A stretch of DNA of 64,000 bases from Pholis gunnellus (Eukaryota; Chordata; Actinopteri; Perciformes; Pholidae), in contig OU342814.1 in assembly GCA_910591455.2 (NCBI GenBank), positions 16,115,303 to 16,179,302 of the forward strand. Reading direction: 5' to 3'. The notes beneath the pieces are model-generated. The model was not told the origin of the DNA. It worked only from the letters and a program-made list of their open reading frames with translations, and ran no database searches. Position numbers and translations under genes: made by a program. How positions within the stretch are numbered: position 1 is the stretch's first letter; each line of letters begins with the position of its first letter. Shown piece after piece: positions 13,953 to 54,301 of the stretch.

Positions 13953-15292
13953 TCATTATCTCCTGTGGCTAAATTGATTCATGCAGAGTCAGATTCTTTT
14001 GGAAGTTGCACACCCACCAGGAAATCTTTATACAGATCTAATTGAGCTATTCATCCATTCACATTGTCCTTTGTTAGAATTTCACTATTGTAATATTTTT
14101 TTCTAATAATTGTTGTCCATCATTTTTACATACGTGCCCCCCCGCACATGTGCACCCTGCTGTGAACAACAGGGAGCATCTTAAATACTTCTGTAGGCAG
14201 TGTCCCTGACATTAATAACAATGAGCTTGGCATAACCACAGTACATTCTTAGGGAAGATTCACAGTTTGACATTCAGCCCAGATGCTATCGCGGAGCCTC
14301 AGTGTTTAAGACCGCGGAGAAGACAGACATCTGTCACTTGTTACCTTTGAAGTGAATGAGAGAGGGACGCAGAAAAACACAGTGGACAAAAGGCCATTCT
14401 GACCACAGACCCTCAGTGTTTACAAACGGAAAGGGAGAGTGACAGGAGAAACTCAAGATGAATGGATCACTGCTGTTGATCTCTCCTTCTCATTCCATGT
14501 GCTAAGTTATTCTGTGGCTGCTACCCCAGTGGGGGGTGGAGGGAAACAGGAAGTTGAGAGAGGCAGGCAGAACGCCTCAAGGACTCTGGAGGAGCAGAGC
14601 ACTGCAGCCTGCCTGGGAAAAAAAAAAAACTCCCTTACAACTTACTGTACACTTCTCTAACCTTAGGTACCAAACATTACAAATGTGAACATAATCCACT
14701 TTTTTAATGAGTAGATGATGCTATATTAAGGCAATATTTGCAACAGTGTTGATTTGCCATGTTGAAATAACAGGATCTGTTGCATTAGCTGTGATTTTTG
14801 CAGAGTGTGGATTTAAGAATATGTGTATTTTGATATAATTATTAGAACAATGGCCATATTCATTTGTCTTCTGTCATGTCTCCTCAGACCTGTTTCTATT
14901 TCAGGTTGCACGTCAAGTGAGAGCAGCTATATCTGGCTGGCAATTAAGCTGGTCCTGCCTCCCCTTGATGCTTGATTAGTCCGATTGATGGAGGAGGCCA
15001 TATGTGGCGGTGTCAAAACTTGGCAGCCAGGCTCCATCCTCTCAAATGAGAGGCAGGCAATAAAGAGGCAGGCTGCCCAGAGTGGGTGCACGTATGCGAG
15101 GCCTGCAGCGCCATGATTCGGGCCCCCAAATATGTAGCTTTTTCTCTGGGGGTCTTCGGGGCACTGACCACTCCAGCCAAGTTCCGTTCGGGGCAGAGGT
15201 GGCCACCGGCTAGGGGTGTCGATGTACCGAGCCCTCTGGGGCACAAGCTCCAGGCAAGGCGTGGGGATAGTGCGCATGTGTGTGTGTGTGTT

Positions 15293-15312
15293 GGGGGGGG
15301 GGGGGGGGGGGG
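15293..15312. repeat. G homopolymer, 20 bases
   Basis: Follows a short GT repeat. Confidence 0.96.
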
Positions 15313-16388
15313 AGTTGTAGATGGGGGGTTGGGAGGTTTAGAAAGCAGAAAGATATGGCCCCTTTCCCAATCTCGCTCGGAGACAACAAAAAGGGAATGC
15401 TTGAGAAGGGGAAGCAGCGGGAGGAGAGCACAAAGACAAAGGCGCGGGCAAGGTCAGTCTAGCTAATGGGCCTGAGCCGTAGGCTGCCTGGGGCTAGGCA
15501 CACTTCTGTTCTCTCTCACACACTGGGCCTTCAAAGACCCTTCAGTCCACCCCTCTCTTCCTCCATCTCTTCCAGTCCTCTTTCACTATTTTCCACACTT
15601 CCACCGGTGACACTTCCTCCCTTCAAAAGGTTCTGCACAGGTGCCTTAAAAAACACATTTTCTACAAAACACCTCCCAGGTATTCACTTTCGTCCATTTC
15701 ATCAACAATTGCGACGTTAATGAATGGCGCTTCTCCAAAGAGAAATAATTCCACTTGGAATTTCCAAAATGACGGAGAAGATACTTTCTTTCTCAAACTG
15801 ACAGGACGTCGAATTCTTCAGGTTTATCTGCTGCCACCGACCGTCATTGGGTCTAAGGTGGGTTCCCTGGAAGTGCTAAGAGGAACTGTTGGAAATGAGG
15901 AGGAGGTGGAGTGTTGTTGTCAGGTTGGCTGGCTGGCGTTGCTTGGCTCCACTCGAGGGCTCCTTTAATGTGCAGCGGAGTAGAATAAGTGAGTGGCTGT
16001 GGGCACCAGCTGAGCTCACTCTCGTCTTCGCCTGGTAGCTGAGGGGTGAGCCGCTGCCACCTGACACTGGGCACACGGCTCAGGGCTCCTCTTGGCAACG
16101 TGGCACAGCACACATGTCCCCTCATTTGGATGGAGATTCAGACACAACACACAAAAGCTTTACCCCCCCGGTCCTCCTCCTCCTCCTCCTCCTCCTCTTC
16201 TCTTCCCTCCCTCACTCAGTCTTTTTTTTTTTCCCTCTCCTGTTTTTTTCTTCCTTTCCTTTAGTTTTTGACGGCATCATAATAATCTGGGTATCTTCTT
16301 GATCATGCCCCATGTTTTTTTTTTTTTTCTTCCTTTCTTCCCCATCTTCTTGGAGACGAGTTTGAAATTGCCTGCGTCAGGACTTTGC

Positions 16389-16500
16389 TAATTAAAGTCA
16401 TACTTTCAAAAATGCCATAATAACTGTTAATTAGCTTGATGCTATTTTCAGCATAATTTGCTAATTAGTGGAAAACCTGTACAGCGTTTCTCTCTAATTA
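16389..16500. promoter_or_regulatory. Candidate enhancer: cluster of four TAATTA cores
   Basis: TAATTA at 16389, 16428, 16462 and 16495 within 112 bases, with GCTAATTA occurring twice. TAATTA is the palindromic core bound by many homeodomain proteins. The region lacks simple repeats. Function and conservation are inferred only. Confidence 0.4.
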
Positions 16501-17243
16501 CAGTATGGCTCCGCACGGCGCATCTGTGCCTTGACTCCAAATGATACCATTACAAAGTCCCGTATTACGCATTCTCTCAAAACAGTTAATTGCCTCCACA
16601 GATAGTGAGATACTTCAGTCAGCTGATTTTTATGGTAATAAATGGACAGGCACAGACACAAACCTCCCTAGTTCATATTTATGAAATATGAAAAAGGAAA
16701 ACAACCTCCTTATGAGATGCATGGAGTTAGTTTGGAATATAATCTGGTTGGCTCTGTGATGATTTTGTGTGCTCATGCGTTGAGTTGCCGAGACTTTTAA
16801 TGAAGTTTGATTTATTCTATGTTATAACCTTGTGAGCATAATCCATTACATAGTAATTAAAGTGAAAGATGCGGACGGTAACGACATCAACCTTATAAAA
16901 CAAGTCGAGGCAGAGATCTGACAGATTGTACTTTCAGAGGTGGTTGCCATGTAAATACAAGTAGCAACATAATGTGGTCATGCCACAGCTTATTACCGAG
17001 AATCAAACTACCTTGTCGCCCCGCCAGTTATTTTCATGTAGTCTAGCAAGGGGAGAGAATTATGGACATGACCACAGGTTGACCCTAATACATGTGTATA
17101 CTAGACACAAATTATGACTCATTAAGTGTGGTGAGGAGCGTGATTGGCACGACCTCTGACCTCAGCACGTCAGCTGTGCCCATCCTCCGCTTTGCCCTGC
17201 TTTTGACAGCCACCAGTCTGACAGGGCTAGCATCGGCACTGGC

Positions 17244-17310
17244 TAATTAATGCACCACTTCAGAGACCCTTTCATTTATGGCTTCTGAAAGGCATTATTA
17301 AATTAATTAA
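17244..17310. promoter_or_regulatory. Candidate enhancer: two TAATTA cores
   Basis: TAATTA at 17244-17249 and TTAATTAA at 17303-17310, separated by repeat-free sequence. Confidence 0.3.
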
Positions 17311-20300
17311 ACCACCAAGAGTTAGTCATTATGAAATCAGGAGGTTTACATGGATGACAGCGTTTATGAATTAAACATCCCCAAAGTTCCTCGCAGGAGA
17401 TACCCCGAGCTGCGTGTGGGTACCTAGCGCGACAGATGTTTGCCCCCCCCCCCCCCCTCCCCTTCCTCAAGCTAACCTGTATTGCAAGCGATTTAGGTCT
17501 CATTTGGGGGTTTGAAAACTGAAAGCATGAGAGAAAGAGGTTCAGGATAGCTAATGAGCAGAGAAAGAGAGGGGAAAAGGAGGTCACTAGCTCTGTTCAT
17601 CTGTAGACAGTGCAGATGGTTCTGTTTTATACAATACAACAATGGCATACATCAATTTGTTGATCGCTAATAGATAGCTACTCTCAGATGAATTGCAGAC
17701 TGGGATCAGTTGTCTGTGGGTTTTAGCTGAGAACTCTACATTTATAGCCTCGAAACATTTAGAAAAGCTGTGTGCTGTTTTTAACTCATCATGTGATGTG
17801 AAAACTACAAATGGTGCACAAGATAAATCCCATAAACTTGGGCTTAGCTGGAGAGCAGAGGGCAGAGATGAGTAGCTCACTCAGGAGCCTTGACGATAGA
17901 CTCCTTTTCATCTGTGGACTGAGATTCACAGATTATCTCAAGAGGCTCTCTATCTCTGTCCTCGTCTCTATTTCTCTTTTTCTGTTTCTCCACCCTCCCT
18001 CTCTCGCCCCTCGATTCAGGAAGTTTGCCAGCTACTGTCTTTGTTTACAATGCCAAGGGAAAATATCAGAGCCGTTGAGAAAAATATCCGTAGAATCTTT
18101 TTTTTCATCTTCTTAATCTAACAGTTTACTGAACTTGATAAGTGTCCTATCAACATGCTAATCAAATTACTTCGGAACCAAAATTGACAGTTTTCATTAA
18201 TTATACAAGATTATTCTAATTGCAATTCAAATTTATTCATTCCGAACAGAAGGTATTCAGTAATATTTTACAAAATTTGCATATTAAATGGAGGGAGTTG
18301 TGCATTATGCATGGTAATGTATGCAGAGTTTCTTATTTTTAACTTCACGGCCATATGTGGTGTCGTTGTAGGAGCAGGTGAAAAGTCTAAGTGTGTTTAA
18401 TTTGCTTGACAAACATTCGGCTGGAGCTTGTCAAGGGGAGTATTGTGAATGCCAATCTTTATTCCCTCTTTATTGATTACCCCAAACTCTAAACATCTGG
18501 AGGTAAATGGCACTGAGAGAGATGAACTGAATCATGGGATTAGTACCTTCAATGACTGAATCACTATCAATTACTTCAATAGCATAATTCAAGTGCACCG
18601 CATAAAAGCTACAGTACCTTGGTTTGAGCCAGGATTAATATTGCAATTTAACGTAACAATGGAAGCATGGGAATGATATGGATGGCGTCCAACTTTTTCA
18701 CATTGATGTCATAAAGCTAATGCCGTTATCTAAATACGAATGTATTTAATTCCTAATTTAGGCTTTGTTTGTAAAATGAAAAGGCTGAACGCATTAGGCA
18801 CATGTTTTAAAAGGTAATGGATTCTGTGAGTAAAACAACCTTATTTATTCACTGAGACGCAAAACCCCCAATTTGCTCTTTGTTTTTATTTCCTAGAGCG
18901 GGCAGTGAAGTGCAAACAGCTTACTGGGAAGCTGTTTACTACAGTATATGACAAAGGGCGTGCGTGCATGCGTGTGCGTGCGCGTATGTATGTGTGTGTG
19001 TTCGTGGGGAAGGGGGCGGCTCTTCCAGCTCCACAGGCAAGGTCTTGTGTTGTAATGTAAGCGTAATAATTATCAAACAGCATCGGGGGCTCTGGGTATG
19101 GGCTTTAACAGGGGGAGAGCATGTTTGATATGTAGAATCAGCCCATAGTGCATCCATAGAGGGTGACTAAATCGCACGGTTCATGGATCACATTAGTATT
19201 GCTCTGCATCTACCCTCACACTATAGGTGATTTCCATTTAGACACACATTTCCACATGAAGATAAATATGACTTGAATCGTAATTTCCCTGAAGTAAATA
19301 TAATACAAATACAACATAATACAGTGTCAGACTAGGCAGGCTAATAGATTACTAGTGTGTTTTCCATTTGTATGGTAAGTGGTGAACCTGGGTGGTGGTC
19401 TGGCGAGTAACAAATTGAATGTTTAATCCATCTCAGTGCAGATTGAGGGTATCAGAAAGATCGGTAGTCGTATGAGTTCTCTTGTGACTGGTAGTATATA
19501 AGATATTTTTACTCTTCAGGGGTTTGAGGAATGTTGTTGGATTAACGAGAGGTGCAAAGTGGTAGATAAATGCAATTTCTTATCTTTCCTGAAGTCGTCT
19601 GTTATTTTTCAAATAGGTATTTGGATTTGACATGCAGTATTTCCAGTCACTCAGTGGAGTAATCTCTCATGTCAGATTACAATAACATTAGCTCTGTTTT
19701 ACTTGGATATTTTATAACTTTTAATTAGAGAATTTGATATTGTATTTGATATCATAATATTGAATTATTAACATGACTCTCTCACACTAGTTACATACGT
19801 GTAAGTCATTACACTCACTTCTCTTAGTCTCTCAGAGGCTTCTGTTAGAGAGACCATTTAGGGTAAACCGTGAGAAATATGCATAAGATATGCTTCCTTA
19901 ATGTTACCAAACATTCTCTAAGTACATATTTAACTCTTTAATAAATGTTTGCTCTGGCATTTTGGAGAAGCAAGATTGGCGCCAAATGCACAGCATCTCA
20001 TATAAAGTGTGACAAATTGATATTTTTATATAGCTTAATCTGTTTACTATGATGTTTATGCGAGGAATTATTACAAACTAATTAAAGAAATCACTTTGAT
20101 ATAATTAGTCAGATTTCAGGAAGCTCATTAGTAGTAATTTGCATGAAAAATAAGCCCTGTAGTGGTGCTTAGGCCCAGCTATTCGATCTGTGTTTTATCT
20201 GGTTACACATCAACCCCCATTGTTTGTTGTTTGAGGCTGTCTGAAGTGGCCCAAAATATTTTCAGTCATTGCCCCGAGAAGCTGTGGGGTATCTTTCAAC

Positions 20301-21294
20301 AAATTCCTCCCCTAAAGCAAGTCAACCTGTATGTGGAAGCAGACACATGCCTCTGTGTACATAAGGCAGGAGGAGTGAGCGGCAAAACACTGTCTATTTA
20401 TCTGTCAGGTTCCTGACAAAGAACTGAGCTGACAAGTAAGGGTTTCCCTCAGCCGAGCAGGGGGGCTTTATTCACCGTACTTACATGCCCAGTCTATGCC
20501 CAGAGACTCATGTTATTTGCAAATCACATTCTTTGAAAACTCACAAACGGGGCGAGACATGCCTCGCTATGGGTTTGTCAGCTGCCTTCACAACAACTAG
20601 CTATGTATCGCTAACAGTGCGCGGTTCGGTAAGGAAGCAGCTTTCTCTTAGCATTTGCCTCGCTGTCACTTTTTTCCAACACATGCGATCTGTGTCTTCA
20701 TGCTTGGGGTCTCTTCTCCCTTAGAGGGTTGCCATCTTCCCTTTGGACTGACAAATAAAACGCCCACACTCCCGCTGAAATAAAAAGAGGAGAAAAAAAA
20801 ACCCACCCCTGGAATTACATCATTCTCCGCTGAAGCGGCTCCTTCCAGAGCTTGATGTACAACTATAATGTTCCCATTATTAGATCAAAATAATGGTAAT
20901 GATTTGAAATAAAAAAGTTATTTCTCAGGACACCCCGGTCTTAGGCAGAGGGGTTCAAAATGCAGGTACAAAAACAGGACCTGTTTATTCTCTATACCCT
21001 TTTCCCACCATGGTCGAAATCCTTCCCTAAACATCCGGACAGAGAAGCACTTGTGTGGCGCTGATGTCACAGACCTACCTGGCCTCCCTCTCACAAAAGC
21101 TAAGGTATCATTAGCTGGGCCCACACAATGGCCATTCAACCAAGCCACTGCGCTCCTCAGGACTAGGGAACAATGTTATTTTTTGTCTCAGAATTATAAA
21201 GACAGAGTTTTGCAGGAAACCTGACAGACAAAACCCTTTAGAGGTAAATGCTCCAGGCGGCTTTTGGGTTTAATCTTTTTCCATTAGCATTTTG

Positions 21295-21312
21295 CCCCCC
21301 CCCCCCCCCCCC
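21295..21312. repeat. C homopolymer, 18 bases
   Basis: Uninterrupted C run inside the upstream intron. Confidence 0.96.
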
Positions 21313-22377
21313 ACCCTCCTCCTCCCTCTTACTCACACACAAAGACCATATTTACAGGGTCAAAAGTAAAGGCTCTGAGTCTCTGGAGACTGCTTTTTGT
21401 ATAGATCTTTTCTATATATCGAACACTTGCTTTTATTTTCATTTCATGCTAATGTATTTAAAATGGGCCACTGAATAGTTTACTAAAATCGTAAACAGGT
21501 ATTTGCTTGTGGTGGTAAATAAATTCTTCTCTCACAACAGAACAACAAATCCAACACGCTCCTTCGCCCTTTACCAAATATTGGGAGAAGTCACACATGC
21601 AAGCATATTAAAAATGATTAACCCACAATGCAGGGGTTTATATAATAAAATAGTTATATTGTCAACAATACAACACAGCTAAGGGTTCATATGTGCTACC
21701 TTTGTGTGCGTGTGTGTTTGGGTGCATGTGTGCTTACGTGTGCATGTGCACACATTCACTTACGCTTGTGTGTGCGTGTGTGTGTGTATGTGTGTGTGAC
21801 TCCATGTGTGTGATTCATTCCAGGGCAGTTTTAGTCCTTATAAAATATTCATTTTGGTTGTGCAGGGCCCTGTAATTGCCATCTCTCACCCTGAATTATT
21901 TATACCTCGCACAGACTGACAAAGCTTTGCCATACGGCCCCAGATGAATCAGAAAGCAGCCATCTCTGCTGCCAACAGCACTGGGCTTTCACACAAATAT
22001 GGCAGCCACGTCTCTCTGCCTGGCCTCTCTTAATTTGACATTTTCTTTTTCCCCCTGCCTTTGTCCTAGGTGCACAGAAAGGTTACCTGTTAGCTTTAAG
22101 CACCGACCCGCTCTCTGTCTTTCTGTCTCTATCCCCCTCTGCCTACATGACAGTCCACAGTGGGTGTTTTTTTTTTTTTTTTTTTTTCTTCTGAGGACGC
22201 GTTAATGTGGCTGCGATGTCAGAGTGGCTGCCTGATGTTTTATGACGACTGACCAGTCCTGACAGCCACTTTAGATGTATGTATTATACATTAGTAATAA
22301 TCTGGTGTAGATATACACTCGCATACATTTGAGCATGCATGGGCAGACAGCAAAACCACTGACTCACCGACCTATAT

Positions 22378-22380
<3 letters not shown>

Positions 22381-22427
<47 letters not shown>
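22381..22427. repeat. (AC)n microsatellite
   Basis: About 23 uninterrupted AC units. Confidence 0.97.
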
Positions 22428-22430
<3 letters not shown>

Positions 22431-23474
22431 CCACATGCAAATAGGCCCCCACTGGCCTTCTGGATCCAGCATGGCTTTCGGTAAACGGTCAAAGCCCCCC
22501 TGCTGGCCTTGCCTGTACAGCTGCGTTCCTCTGCATCTCGCCTGTGTCTGATCACTCCAAGGTGCCACAGGAGAGACGGCGCTGTATGGCTCTCATTGTT
22601 GGCCGGGCTCTGGGGCCTTCCAGAACCCCACGTCCAACACCCTAAATACTACTATTCACCCCGGCCAGTTACTCCAACATATGCTTATCTTCCATCTCAC
22701 TAGCGTGCGGAGGTGCTGACTGGTATTTCCTCAAGGCCCCCGAGCTCCAATGCTGACCAGTAATCAAAGCACCACATTTCTCCTCCTGCGCAAAAATAAC
22801 CTGGAGACACCTCTCTGCCGTCCAGCTGTTGAGCAGAGTAAATGTTTCCGAGAGCTGCATTGTTGATGTACGTGATTATTTTTGTAATGTCAGCAACATC
22901 ACGACCAACAGCATTGAGACTGTCAAAGTCATTATCAGTAATCATCATCACACAGGTTTTATGGTGCCGGTGATTATTCAATAATATTTATGAATTCCAG
23001 TTTGGATGTAGATGACGCTGGCTCCGAAGCGGCAACCAGTGTTTGATTCGTTTTTACAACTGGGCCGCGCAAAACAAAACAACGCAGAATTATTTATGTC
23101 TCGTGTCTTATTATATTGTGTTCAAAGTCCTGGTAGAGAAAAGGCGTATTCAGAGTAAAACAAAGAACAGCGTGCAACAGTACACAGCCTCAGCAGTATC
23201 TTGATGCGAAGGGATGGGAGAGGCAGAGAGAAAGCTCGGGGCTAAACATGCAGTATGTGGCGGGCTGGAGCTAAAAGCTGCATAAAGCACACAGCCTTAG
23301 TCCACTGTTAGCAAGTGATGGATAGTTAGCAGGAGCTCCGAGTGTTCGTCTAATCTGTTACAGTAAACCTGCGCCAAAGCCTGAAGGGAATCAGTGGGGG
23401 CTTGCTAGGAGTGGGTTCGACGTGAAACCATTTGTGAAGACGAGCGTTTCTCTTAAGTAAGAAACTAACAGTGT

Positions 23475-23476
<2 letters not shown>

Positions 23477-23508
<32 letters not shown>
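23477..23508. repeat. (AG)n microsatellite
   Basis: Sixteen uninterrupted AG units. Confidence 0.97.
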
Positions 23509-23511
<3 letters not shown>

Positions 23512-26464
23512 GTGAGCGAGCGAGACAGGAGGTGAGGAAAATGAGTGAGACTACAACAGTAAGAGAGAGAGGAGGAGGAAGAGATACCATAATGAGTCCT
23601 GTAGCCATGGAGTAAATGAAGAGGGATTGACAGAGTGAGGGATCCTCAAGTGAAATAATGTCAATGCCACTCTGCCCATTAGAGAGAAAAGGGGGATGGT
23701 GGAGGAGAGGGTAAAGAGGGATGAATGGAGGGACACAGCTACATGTTAGGGTGCAGAGGAAGTACATAAATTATTTGTGACACCACCGCAACACACACAC
23801 ACACACACCACCACCACCAACAAAAATATGAAATATGAAACAACAAAATAAACTGACAATAGCAGCTGAAAAAAAAGGAGAGAAATAAAATCAAAAAAAG
23901 GCCTTGGAAATACCCAATAAATTCTCAGAGACACTGTAGTTGGGATGTTTGATGTCGAACAATAATAATCACAGTGACATCTGCCTTGCTGCTCTCGGAG
24001 GAGATGGGCAGAGCGCGTGAGTGGAAGGGGTTAATCTCCCAAACCCAATAAGGTTGGATAGTGAGGCACTTGTTCCCTGATAAAGAAGTGATAGGATCTG
24101 TGGGTCTGGTCCCTCGGCGCTTGTACAGGGGTAGAGCAAATATTGTTAATGTGCTGTGGTTTACTTCAGCTAAGGCGAGAAAAACAGCTCTGCTTGACGA
24201 GAGAAGACAGCGGGCGAACCAGAGTACGACAGCAATGGCCACGCAGCTCGACCCGGCCTCTCAGGGACTTAACTGGCATATATATCCAAGACCACTCAGT
24301 TGCATAAATAAGTGCTCGGGAAGATTAAGATCTATAAGTGTCTCTATTTCTCGTTTTACCTGCTCCGCCTTGTCACAACAGGAATCTGAATGCAGTTCAG
24401 TGGAGTGCCTAATAACTGGAGCAGTAGGTAGGAAAGGCAGGAGGCTTGACATTAAGACCCCGGCGTTTTGGAAATCCGATACGCTATTGACCCGTGTACT
24501 ACTATCTCAGCGTAGAGATCTTGTGTCAGCAGATTGTCTGACTCTTACAGATACTGTGGCCATCTGTCAGTGTATTGTGTAACGGCCTAAACAAATAAGG
24601 GGAAGCGCTTTTGTACAATAAGGTGTGCTATTGGAGGAGAAAAATATATCCCTCATGTGTGTAATTTAAGAAACCAGCGAGTGAAAAGAATTTCAAATAG
24701 CTCGGACTGAACTTTGAATTTCTTACAAGTCATTAAAAATAACACAAATCTGAAAATGAATAGTTGAAAAAAAGATGAATGAAATTGACAGGAGAGCGAT
24801 AGCCTCCTTAATAATACAACATTATCCTTATTTGCCCTCTTCGCTCAAATCAAAGGGATGGACATTTATGCATGAGTGACATCAACCCTGCAATTAAGTT
24901 GGCCATTTAAATGAGAGAAGGCCTTCCTCACCCTGCCTGTTTGTTTTTTTCCCTTCTCTCTTCTTTTTTTCCTATTTCCCCTCTGTTTGATGATGGGAGA
25001 GGGTGAGCTAGAATTAGGGCGATGGGTCTTCCTTTGAGTGTCAGCCTAAAATGATCAGAGTAAAGATAAGAGGGTCTAGCAGCCCTCAAATCAGTCAAAG
25101 TGCCAAAGTCGGCCTTTTTCTCCTCAATTACCGGGTCTGTGAAGCCAGGGAGTGGAAGGCACCGAGCCTGCTGCATTACTAAAGAGACAATCTATTTCCC
25201 CTTTGACCAGAGGGAGAGAAATCATTATGGCATGATTAGTAGCTTCGGCAGCGGGCGCGCATGGAGGTACTACAGGAGAATCGTATTAATTGCCTTAGAC
25301 CAAGGCATGAGCAGGATTGTTTTAACGTTGATTTGTGGACCTGTATGACTAGCTGTCAGAGATAAAAGCTGAAGTCAGGTCTTAGTTATACTGGCAGACT
25401 TCGGGCATGCAGACGGAGAGGGTTGATGTCAAAATGTGCTTCCGTGGCTGCTCTGGAAGTCTTTCTCTATATGCCTGTCGATGTCTTCCTCTTTGTCTTT
25501 CTTCACACTTCATAGTTTTCCTTTACGCCTCCCACTATCCCTCCCTCTACTCCCCCCTTCCCTCAGATGGACTACACCCCACCCCTTCCCGCACTCCCTT
25601 TCTCTCCCTCCTCCAACTGATAGCTGCCTTGGCCGATTATTTCATCCAGTGCGGTCCACTGAGAGCCTCCTCTCCCGGCTTTGGAAGAGCTTTAATTAGC
25701 CATGTTAATATCCCCTTCATTGGCCTTAATATCACTCAACACCTTCCTCCATCTCAGCGGCCACCAGGGTCCCCCTGTCCTGTCAGAACAGCTGATTATT
25801 GAGAAGGATAGCTTTAATCAAACCTAATTGCAGTTCATTCTTTCTCTCTATCCCCCTTTGCCCTCCATTGCCAACATCTAATGGCAGCGACGACTTGATA
25901 TCCCATTAAAAAACAATTAAACAACCTCCTTTTGTCTCCGTGCGTGCCAAAACACCAGCACAAACTTCTGTAGATATTTAAGAAGTAAAAGAGAGAGAGT
26001 GGGGCCTTGTCTTAATTGCTCTCCTTCTCACCAAGGACCAATTTGCACTGTGCTCATGGAGAATCTTAACCAACTCAAATGTAATGGATGCTATAGCACT
26101 GCCACTGCTGTGGACTATGAAAATTAAGCTTATCTTTTTAGTAGAGAAATTGTGCTTAATTGCCTTCATAACAGTAAACATAAAGGAGCCACTTTATGAT
26201 AGCGTGGGCACTCAATTTCTTGTGTTTATTGTTTCTGAACTTTTGGTTTCGCTGTAGTGGAAACAGTATGTAAAAGCATTAAAGTATCCAAGACAAGAGA
26301 CAAGACTAACTCTGAAAGTAATGTGTTTCTTTTATGAAGTCAATGCATTGCCGAGGAAATATATTCCATCTCTTGCTCTGACATAAATTGTCTACCAACG
26401 GATGATGCATGTGCATTCACATGCTCACACGCACACATACCCGTGTAGATGTGCACGAACGCAA

Positions 26465-26469
<5 letters not shown>

Positions 26470-26560
<91 letters not shown>
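26470..26560. repeat. Long (CA)n microsatellite, about 45 units
   Basis: Uninterrupted CA dinucleotides, the longest pure microsatellite in the window, flanked by CGCG on the left. Likely highly polymorphic in length. Confidence 0.98.
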
Positions 26561-26562
<2 letters not shown>

Positions 26563-28053
26563 GCCTTACCCAATCTGTATGAGAGGCGACAGACAAATAA
26601 AAGTCGTATTTCAGGTCTGCTTTCCGCAGATGTCTGCTGCTCTACATTATGACTCTTTGGGGAAATAAAAACAGGGTCAGGGAATTAGAGTACATAATGG
26701 TCATTTTGATGATCAGCCAACAGATGCAACCCGAAAACACAGTGAACACAATCAAGCGAAATGCACTAATGACAAGTCAGGTTTTTTATGGCCTCACCAC
26801 ACACCGACAGGCAATCAGCATTCTGGCATGGGTTAAAACGTCTTTTATTGATGTCCAAGCCAAAGCTCCTTGGATGTGGAGTGAAAATATTTTCTCACCT
26901 CTCCTCTCCCTCCTGGGCCCTCGGCAGAGCACAAGGTATAGGAGTCTATCGAAGAACGCTTCTAAATGACCAGTGCATGTGTTAATGTGGCCAGGGTTAG
27001 AAGGGTCATTTCAGACTCTGATTTATGGCCTGGCCAGGATCCCACTGGGTGAACGAGAAGTCTTAAGTGTTGTGAAAGCGTCCTCACAGGCCACACAAGC
27101 CACTGTATTTAGCGGAATGAAATGGCCACGCAATCTATGGTGCAATCTATGGTAATCCAATGAGCCACTGTGATTCTGTGAGCCAAGGTAGTATTACAAT
27201 GGAAACCACAATATTGCATATAGCAATGTGATGAAAAATAAATATCTCGGCGTGGTATTTATAATGAATCGGAGAAAGCAAAAGCACAATCAGCCGTGAT
27301 TCTTTGGGGAGAATTTACAAAAACAAGTCAATTTCATTGTTTATTCTGTGTGGTTGTGTAAGAATTTGCACAATAGGCTACATCTCAGACATTTTATTTT
27401 TTCTATTTGGCCCTGTTGTTAATCTTTTCTCTTTTTAACTATTCCACGTCTGCGAGGCCACATCTGATATACGGCTCTCGACGCGAGGCTTCGTCAATAC
27501 ATTTTGCGACACCTGAGCGAAGGAGAGGAAGGCAGCGTACAAACTAACCAAGCCCAGATCTCACTCAGACGTGACATTTGTTCAGAGACGATTAGCCAGG
27601 TTGTAATTTGTGGCATAATTGCCTCACCCACCCACAAGTGCATGGGTGTGTGTATGCGTTGTGTGTCTGTGAGTGTGTGCGTGGCATACGGTGGTCCCAG
27701 GAGTGTCCGCCTAATTGCCTGACAGGACTATAAGTTTTGTGGCGCGCTCCCACCTTGTTAGGTCCTTTATCCCTGATGCTCTTCAAACAAGACCTGGTCA
27801 CAGGTGGGCCTCATTTGCTTCCCTATTGAACAGGAGTACTTTAATTGCACAGGGGGTGTCCTGGGATTAAAGAGGTGGGTGGAATATCAAGTGACTTCCT
27901 GTATGTTAGTGGCAGATGGGTGTTGGGAAAGACCCATGAACTCAGGTGAGGGGATGAGATGACAAAGAGACTGATGCTCTTGAGTTTGAGAGAATGATAA
28001 ATACTGCGACTTCCCAGACCGAAATGGTGCGATGTCACGCTTGTTTCTGATGA

Positions 28054-54301
<26,248 letters not shown>

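Larger units (their letters stand above)
7201..16300. other. Non-coding DNA, inferred large upstream intron, segment 2
   Basis: No coding exon recognised. Holds short CA tracts near 7253-7315, a 12-base C run at 9411, a 25-base G run at 10821, a pyrimidine-rich tract 11284-11430, an A run at 13397, a TA repeat at 13894, a 20-base G run at 15293 and CTC repeats at 16172. Open frames over the pyrimidine and G tracts are compositional artefacts. Confidence 0.6.
16301..20160. other. Repeat-poor AT-rich intronic DNA with homeodomain-type motifs, segment 3
   Basis: Almost free of microsatellites apart from a T run at 16315-16328, a C run at 17443-17457 and a short GT-rich patch near 18960-19000. 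Multiple TAATTA and ATTA cores occur, densest at 16389-16500 and 17244-17310. This texture is typical of conserved non-coding DNA around developmental genes, but conservation is inferred, not seen. Confidence 0.5.

Noticed and set aside
24061..24582. 173-codon open frame on the + strand
   Set aside because: No recognisable domain or family, no coding-like periodicity that I can see, and it lies in intronic DNA. Its length is possible by chance over 64 kb in six frames.
26402..26668. His/Thr repeat open frames over the CA microsatellite, and their Cys/Val complement
   Set aside because: Pure translation of a dinucleotide repeat.
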